Origin: Cupriavidus sp.
Lineage (GTDB): Bacteria; Pseudomonadota; Gammaproteobacteria; Burkholderiales; Burkholderiaceae
Direction of reading: 5' to 3'
Length of the DNA: 64,000 bases
Assembly (NCBI GenBank): GCA_031180665.1
Contig: JAPSLP010000001.1
Span: 1-64,000 of the forward strand
The number at the start of each line of letters is the position of its first letter. Position 1 is the first letter of the stretch. This document shows positions 59,831 through 64,000 of the stretch, piece after piece. The notes beneath the pieces are model-generated. The model had not been told where the DNA came from. It did not search any database and saw only the letters and a list, made by a program, of their open reading frames with translations. The position numbers were made by a program, and so were the translations under genes.

Positions 59831-59902
59831 TCATTGTCGCGAAAGCGGGAACCCAGCGTCTTTGCAAGCCACTGGGTCCCCGCCTTCGGGGGGACGAAGG
59901 GC
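59831..59902. repeat. REP-like palindromic element
   Basis: GCGGGAACCCAG (59845-59856) and CTGGGTCCCCGC (59872-59883) pair with one mismatch around a 15-base loop, with partly paired outer arms (TGTCGCGAAAG and CTTCGGGGGGACGA). Such elements are dispersed in many proteobacterial genomes. It lies directly after the second TonB gene stop. Confidence 0.7.
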
Positions 59903-59924
59903 ACGCTCACGGAACCCGAACGCT

Positions 59925-62102
59925 TCAGAAGCTGAATGTCGCGCTGGCCCGCACCGTGCGCGGCGCGCCCTGGGTCAGGATGAAGCCATAGCTGGGCAGC
60001 CAGTACTTCTCGTTGGTCAGGTTGTCGACCACCAGCCGGAATACCGCGGGCGTCTTGCCCAGCTTCGTGGCGTAGCGGATGCCCGCATCGAAGGTGTGGT
60101 ACGCCGGCACCCAGTTGCTGTTGTTGGCCTCCAGCGCCATCCTGGACACGTACTGGCCCCCGGCGCTGAGCACCAGGCCGGGCACGGGCGGCACCGCGTA
60201 CTCGACGTAGGCGGTCGCCTTGAAGGTCGGCGCGCTGTAGGCGCGCTTGCCCAGCACGTCGGGCGAGGCCTCGACGTTCTCCGAATCCAGCAGCGTGACG
60301 CCGCCCATCAGCGTCCAGTCGCGCGCGATCCTGCCGCGCGCCGACAGCTCGATGCCGCGATAGCGCGTCTCGCCGTCCTGCGTGTAGACGTTGTCGCTGC
60401 GCAGGTAATTCAGGCCGCGCTGGATCTGGAACAGCGCCGCGTTCAGCGTCCAGTCCTCCAGCTCGGCCTTGGCGCCGATCTCGTACTGACGGCTCTTGAG
60501 CGGGCCGAACACCTCCCCCGCGTTGCGCGCGGTCAGCGGCGCGGTGCCGCCGGCTTCCTGCGATTCGACATAGCTGCCGTACAGCGTCAGCGGCTGCACC
60601 GGCTTGTACATCAGCGCGAGGGTCGGCGTCAGCGGCGACTTCTTGTAGGTGCTCGAGATCGCGCCCTCCGGCGTGTAGCCGGTCTGGTCGTAGCGCGTGT
60701 AGCGCAGGCCGGCCAGCACCGACCACTGCTCGTTGAACTTGATGGTGTCGCTGAAGAACACCGACTTCTGCTCGATCCTGGAGGCGCGGTACAACACGTC
60801 CGACGACGGCACGCGCGACAGCGGCAGGCCGGTCGGCACGAACTGGCCCGGGTCGTACAGATTGCCGAAGCCGATGATGCCGCCGCCGCTGAAGCTGCCC
60901 CAGTTCTGCACCAGGCTCTGCCACGACAGGCCGGCCGCGATGTCGTGCTCGAGGCTGCCGGTGCGCACCTTGCCGGTTGCCATCGTCTGCGCGTGCTGAT
61001 AGTGGTAGCGCGAATACGAGCTGTACTGGTTCTCCGCGTAGTTGCCGGCGTTGTCCAGCAGCAGGATGGCGCTGTCGGCGTTGCCGCGGTTCTGCTGCGT
61101 GAAGCGGTACGAGGTGCGCAGGTTCCAGTCGTCGGCGAAGCCCCAGTTGAGCTCGGTGCCGATGCTCTTGATCTCGGTCTCGTAATAGGTGCCCTTGCTT
61201 GCCACGCGCCGGCTGCCGTCCAGCGTGCGCGGCGTGTTGACGAACTCGGTCACCGGCGCGCCGAAGTCCTGGCCCGGGATGATGCCGTAGTAGGCGCCCT
61301 TGACGTTGCGCTGCTGGTAGAGGCCGTCGAGCGACCAGCGCAGGTTGCGGCTGAGCTTCGCGTCCAGCGCCACCGAGGCGGAATCGCGCTTGATATGGCC
61401 GCCGTCGACGAAGGTGTCGCCTTCCTCGTGCACGAAGCCGACGCGCGCGCCGAACATGTCGTTGGCGCCGAAGCGGCCGCCGACGTCGATCGACTCGCGC
61501 AGCACGCCGTCCGAGACATAGCCGAGCGACGCGCTGCCGGCGAACTTCGCGGTGGGGCGCTTGGTGACGAAGTTGGCGATGCCGCCCGGCGCGCCGAAGC
61601 CGTACATGAAGCCGCCCAGGCCCTTGAGCAGCTCGACGCGTTCGAAGTGTTCGAGCGGCACGTCGCTGCCCCAGTTCGGGATGGCGAGACCGTCGATCTT
61701 GTAGCCCTCGAGCAGATCGAGATGCAGGCCGCGGATCGTCAAACCCGCCGACTCGCCGATATAGCCGTCGCCGATCGGCGCGACCGACGGATCGCCGCGG
61801 AACACGTCGCCCAGCGTGATCGCCTGGCGGTTCTCGATCAGTTCCTGCGGCACCACCGAGACCGAGAACGGCGTGTCCTGCAGCGGCTTGTCGCCGAGGG
61901 CGCCTGTGCTGGCGTCGCGGGCGCGATAGGCGGGCTCGCTGCCGGCGGTGACATGGACGGTCGGCAGATCGGCTTGCGCGGTGGCGCTTGCCGTGGCGGT
62001 CTGCGCGAGCACCGGCGCGGCGACGCCGCCGACGGCGGCGATCAGGGCCAGCTGGCGCGCCAGCGGTGTCAGCGCAGGGCGGCTGCGGCGAGGGTTTGAC
62101 AT
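59925..62102 (-). CDS. TonB-dependent siderophore receptor
   Basis: The 725-residue receptor has a signal peptide (LALIAAVGGVAAPVLAQ), a plug domain with LTIRGLHLDLLEGYKIDG and ELLKGLGGFMYGFGAPGG, and a barrel ending in ATFSF. This plug form is typical of ferric-siderophore receptors. GAGGA precedes the ATG. A PepSY membrane protein is encoded 172 bases upstream on the same strand. No clear Fur box is seen before it. Confidence 0.93.
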   Translation of the reverse strand: MSNPRRSRPALTPLARQLALIAAVGGVAAPVLAQTATASATAQADLPTVHVTAGSEPAYRARDASTGALGDKPLQDTPFSVSVVPQELIENRQAITLGDVFRGDPSVAPIGDGYIGESAGLTIRGLHLDLLEGYKIDGLAIPNWGSDVPLEHFERVELLKGLGGFMYGFGAPGGIANFVTKRPTAKFAGSASLGYVSDGVLRESIDVGGRFGANDMFGARVGFVHEEGDTFVDGGHIKRDSASVALDAKLSRNLRWSLDGLYQQRNVKGAYYGIIPGQDFGAPVTEFVNTPRTLDGSRRVASKGTYYETEIKSIGTELNWGFADDWNLRTSYRFTQQNRGNADSAILLLDNAGNYAENQYSSYSRYHYQHAQTMATGKVRTGSLEHDIAAGLSWQSLVQNWGSFSGGGIIGFGNLYDPGQFVPTGLPLSRVPSSDVLYRASRIEQKSVFFSDTIKFNEQWSVLAGLRYTRYDQTGYTPEGAISSTYKKSPLTPTLALMYKPVQPLTLYGSYVESQEAGGTAPLTARNAGEVFGPLKSRQYEIGAKAELEDWTLNAALFQIQRGLNYLRSDNVYTQDGETRYRGIELSARGRIARDWTLMGGVTLLDSENVEASPDVLGKRAYSAPTFKATAYVEYAVPPVPGLVLSAGGQYVSRMALEANNSNWVPAYHTFDAGIRYATKLGKTPAVFRLVVDNLTNEKYWLPSYGFILTQGAPRTVRASATFSF

Positions 62103-62274
62103 GGCTCGATTCCTCTTCGGTTGTTGTGCGGAACGCGCACGGCTCCGCCCGCGCCGCGGAGAACCGCGTGCGCCTCGGAGCAGTGCAAATGGGGTGGGGG
62201 TGTGGTCTTGTGGGGCCGGTACGCTGCGAACGGCGGCGATCAGCCCTGGCGCGCCCGGGCGGGCGCGACGGGAA

Positions 62275-63906
62275 TTACGGAGCGTCGACCACCGGCGGGG
62301 CCGAGGGGCCGGGGTCGCCCCGGCTCGGACGCGGCGCCCATACCGAATCGGCCGGGCCCGTCCGTGCGCGGCGCTGGGTGGCGCGCGCGAGGGCGACGAA
62401 GCCGGCCGCGAAGGCCAGCGCGCCGATGTCGAAGCCGGCGACGGCCCATTCGCCTTGCTGCACGGTGCGCAGCAGATGGTCGCCGGTCAGGATCGCGTTG
62501 GCGACCGGCACCACCAGGTAAGCCAGCGCCGCCACGTACAGCAGCTCGATCGCGGCCCGCACCGGCGGGCGCAGCAGGGCCCAGGCCAGCGCGGCGAAGA
62601 ACACCGGGAAGTAGACGAAGGACGACGGACGCTCCGGCCACAGCAGCGCGCCGGTGAAGGCGACCGCCACGCCGACGCAGCAGCCGATGCAGACGCCGAC
62701 CGTGGCCTGCGCCAGCAGCCGGTGCACGCGCGGCTGCTCGGCCTGGCGGGCCTTGCGGCGCGACTCTATCCACAGCAGGTTGCCCGAGTAGAACAGGAAG
62801 GCCCCCGCCAGCCCGGCGATCAGATAGACCAGCCGCAGCGCCAGGTCGCCGTAGGTACCGAAATGCAGCGCGAACAGGGCGCTGTAGAGCCCGTGGTTCG
62901 TGTCGCGCCCGCTGGCGGTCTGGTTGGCGATCACGCGGCCGCTGTCGGGCTGCCCGGCGGCGGCGTGGATCCCGACCGAGCCGAAGTTGCCGAGCGCGCG
63001 CTCGCTGTCGCCGCGCACCTCGATCAGCGCATTGGCGTCGCCGACGCGCTGGTAGCGCACCGAATTCGGCTTGAAGCCCTCGCCGGCGGTGCGCTGCGCG
63101 ATCTCGATCAGCTCGCGCGCCGGCATCAACTGCGCCGGCTTGCCGGCCGCCTGCACCTCGGGCACCGACGACATCGCGGTGGGCAGCGCCGACATCAGCT
63201 TGCCGTCGAAGGTCAGCACGTTGAAGGCCATCGCCAGCGTCATCGACACGCAGAACAGCGCGCCGGTGATCGCGATGACCAGGTGGAAGGGCAGGCTGAA
63301 CAGGCCGATCACGTTGTGCGCGTCCATCCAGAAGCGCTTCAGGTTGCGGCCCGGGCGCACCGCGAACAGGTCCTTCTTCAGCCGCGGCAGGTGCAGCAGC
63401 ACGCCGGAAACCAGCGCCAGCCCGTACAGCACCGACACCACGCCCATGAAATGCATGCCCGCCTGCATCGGCAGGCCCAGCGTGTAGTGCAGGGCGTTCA
63501 GGAAGTTCGACAGCTCGCCGCGCACGCCGTCGAGCGAGGTGTCCTGCGGCGAGGTCCTGCCCGCGCCCAGCTTCTCCTCGTTGGTCGTCTGCCACTCGCC
63601 CTTGGCATCCATCCAGTAGGCGGTGGTGTGCGGCTCGCCTTCGGTCGGCAGGCCGATATAGACGCTGGCGGCCGCCTCGGGATGGACCTTGACCAGCGTG
63701 GCGACGAAGCGGTCCAGATCCTCGGGCGAAGGTTTGGCGGCGGCATGGGTCTCGCCGCGGATGCGCGCGTGCGACTGCCACTCGTGCAGCTCGTGGTGGA
63801 ACACCGTGATCGCGCCGGCGAAGAACGCGATGAACAAAGCCCAGCCGGCCATCAGGCCGACCCAGGTATGCAGCGTCTGGTAAACGCGCAGCGTTGCAGC
63901 CTTCAT
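62275..63906 (-). CDS. PepSY-domain inner-membrane protein (iron-regulated type)
   Basis: The 543-residue protein starts with a membrane helix (HTWVGLMAGWALFIAFFAGA), has a PepSY-type periplasmic domain, further helices near 190, 340, 400 and 440-490, and a conserved HNVIGLFSLPFHLVIAITGA segment. Such proteins accompany siderophore receptors and may reduce ferric siderophores at the inner membrane. AAGGAG stands before the ATG, overlapping the stop of the upstream gene (TAAGGAG). Confidence 0.88.
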   Translation of the reverse strand: MKAATLRVYQTLHTWVGLMAGWALFIAFFAGAITVFHHELHEWQSHARIRGETHAAAKPSPEDLDRFVATLVKVHPEAAASVYIGLPTEGEPHTTAYWMDAKGEWQTTNEEKLGAGRTSPQDTSLDGVRGELSNFLNALHYTLGLPMQAGMHFMGVVSVLYGLALVSGVLLHLPRLKKDLFAVRPGRNLKRFWMDAHNVIGLFSLPFHLVIAITGALFCVSMTLAMAFNVLTFDGKLMSALPTAMSSVPEVQAAGKPAQLMPARELIEIAQRTAGEGFKPNSVRYQRVGDANALIEVRGDSERALGNFGSVGIHAAAGQPDSGRVIANQTASGRDTNHGLYSALFALHFGTYGDLALRLVYLIAGLAGAFLFYSGNLLWIESRRKARQAEQPRVHRLLAQATVGVCIGCCVGVAVAFTGALLWPERPSSFVYFPVFFAALAWALLRPPVRAAIELLYVAALAYLVVPVANAILTGDHLLRTVQQGEWAVAGFDIGALAFAAGFVALARATQRRARTGPADSVWAPRPSRGDPGPSAPPVVDAP

Positions 63907-63916
63907 GGCGTACTCC

Positions 63917-64000
63917 TTACGCGGCCGCGCCGGGCACGGCCATCAGCCGCAGTCCCCACAACGCACCGAAACAGATCAGATTGGCCGCGCCCAGCCATAG
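63917..64000 (-). CDS. 3' end of an unidentified membrane protein gene
   Basis: Only the last 27 codons lie in the window, running off its end. They encode a hydrophobic helix (LGAANLICFGALWGLRLMAV) and end PGAAA. The stop codon is ten bases before the PepSY start, so the two are in one operon. From position it may be one of the small DUF3325/DUF3649-type proteins seen beside siderophore receptors, but this cannot be confirmed. Confidence 0.6.
   Translation of the reverse strand, partial: LWLGAANLICFGALWGLRLMAVPGAAA

Noticed and set aside
59862..62099. A 745-codon plus-strand frame opposite the siderophore receptor
   Set aside because: Long open frames arise in GC-rich antisense reading; the minus strand has a full TonB receptor with signal and barrel end.
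62103..62274. Fur box before the siderophore receptor
   Set aside because: No GATAAT-like repeat or convincing match was seen in this GC-rich stretch.

Overview
The window is chromosomal DNA from a GC-rich betaproteobacterium of the order Burkholderiales, most probably the genus Cupriavidus. The best evidence is the complete polyhydroxybutyrate (PHB) locus phaC-phaA-phaB-phaR and bktB. From memory its proteins are very close to those of Cupriavidus necator, and the phaC promoter is nearly the same (TTGACA, 18 bp, AACAAT). The pyruvate dehydrogenase E3 carrying its own lipoyl domain, and a benzoyl-CoA type regulator, fit the same group. No prophage, transposase or CRISPR array was found.

Layout. 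1-3.6 kb: pyruvate dehydrogenase E2 and E3. 3.7-4.4 kb: a phasin gene behind a strong promoter flanked by two palindromes that look like PhaR operators. 4.7-7.9 kb: an EamA exporter, a hotdog thioesterase and a PbpG-type peptidoglycan peptidase. 8-13 kb: a 2-hydroxyacid oxidation module (FAD oxidase, IclR regulator, LutA, LutB and a 99-residue protein where LutC would be expected). 13-17.3 kb: a three-gene ABC importer and an aldo/keto reductase. 17.4-20.8 kb: pyrD, bpt, aat and a zinc-ribbon Nudix hydrolase; bpt and aat are the two bacterial N-degron transferases. 20.9-23.7 kb: a LysR/tautomerase pair, the initiator tRNA with its own promoter and terminator, and a RES-Xre toxin-antitoxin pair. 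23.9-31.8 kb: a BoxR-like regulator divergent from benzoate-CoA ligase, followed by a five-gene branched-chain-type ABC importer, which suggests aromatic acid uptake and activation. 32-43.1 kb: kup, tex, two small genes, a DinG-like helicase, bamD, rluD and pgeF. 43.2-53.4 kb: the PHB region with rimO and metC. 53.5-64 kb: outer-membrane uptake, with a five-gene operon (small Cys/His protein, TonB receptor, ABC ATPase, two DUF3526-type permeases), a second TonB receptor, a PepSY membrane protein and the end of one further gene.

How the parts connect. Acetyl-CoA made by pyruvate dehydrogenase can enter PHB synthesis (PhaA, PhaB, PhaC), with granules coated by the phasin and both ends probably sensed by PhaR. 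The lactate/hydroxyacid and benzoate modules would feed carbon to the same acetyl-CoA pool. The last 10 kb is a separate uptake region, probably for iron or another metal chelate. The least familiar parts are the TonB-ABC-DUF3526 operon, the lut operon without lutC, and the operator arrangements in the pha and box intergenic regions.
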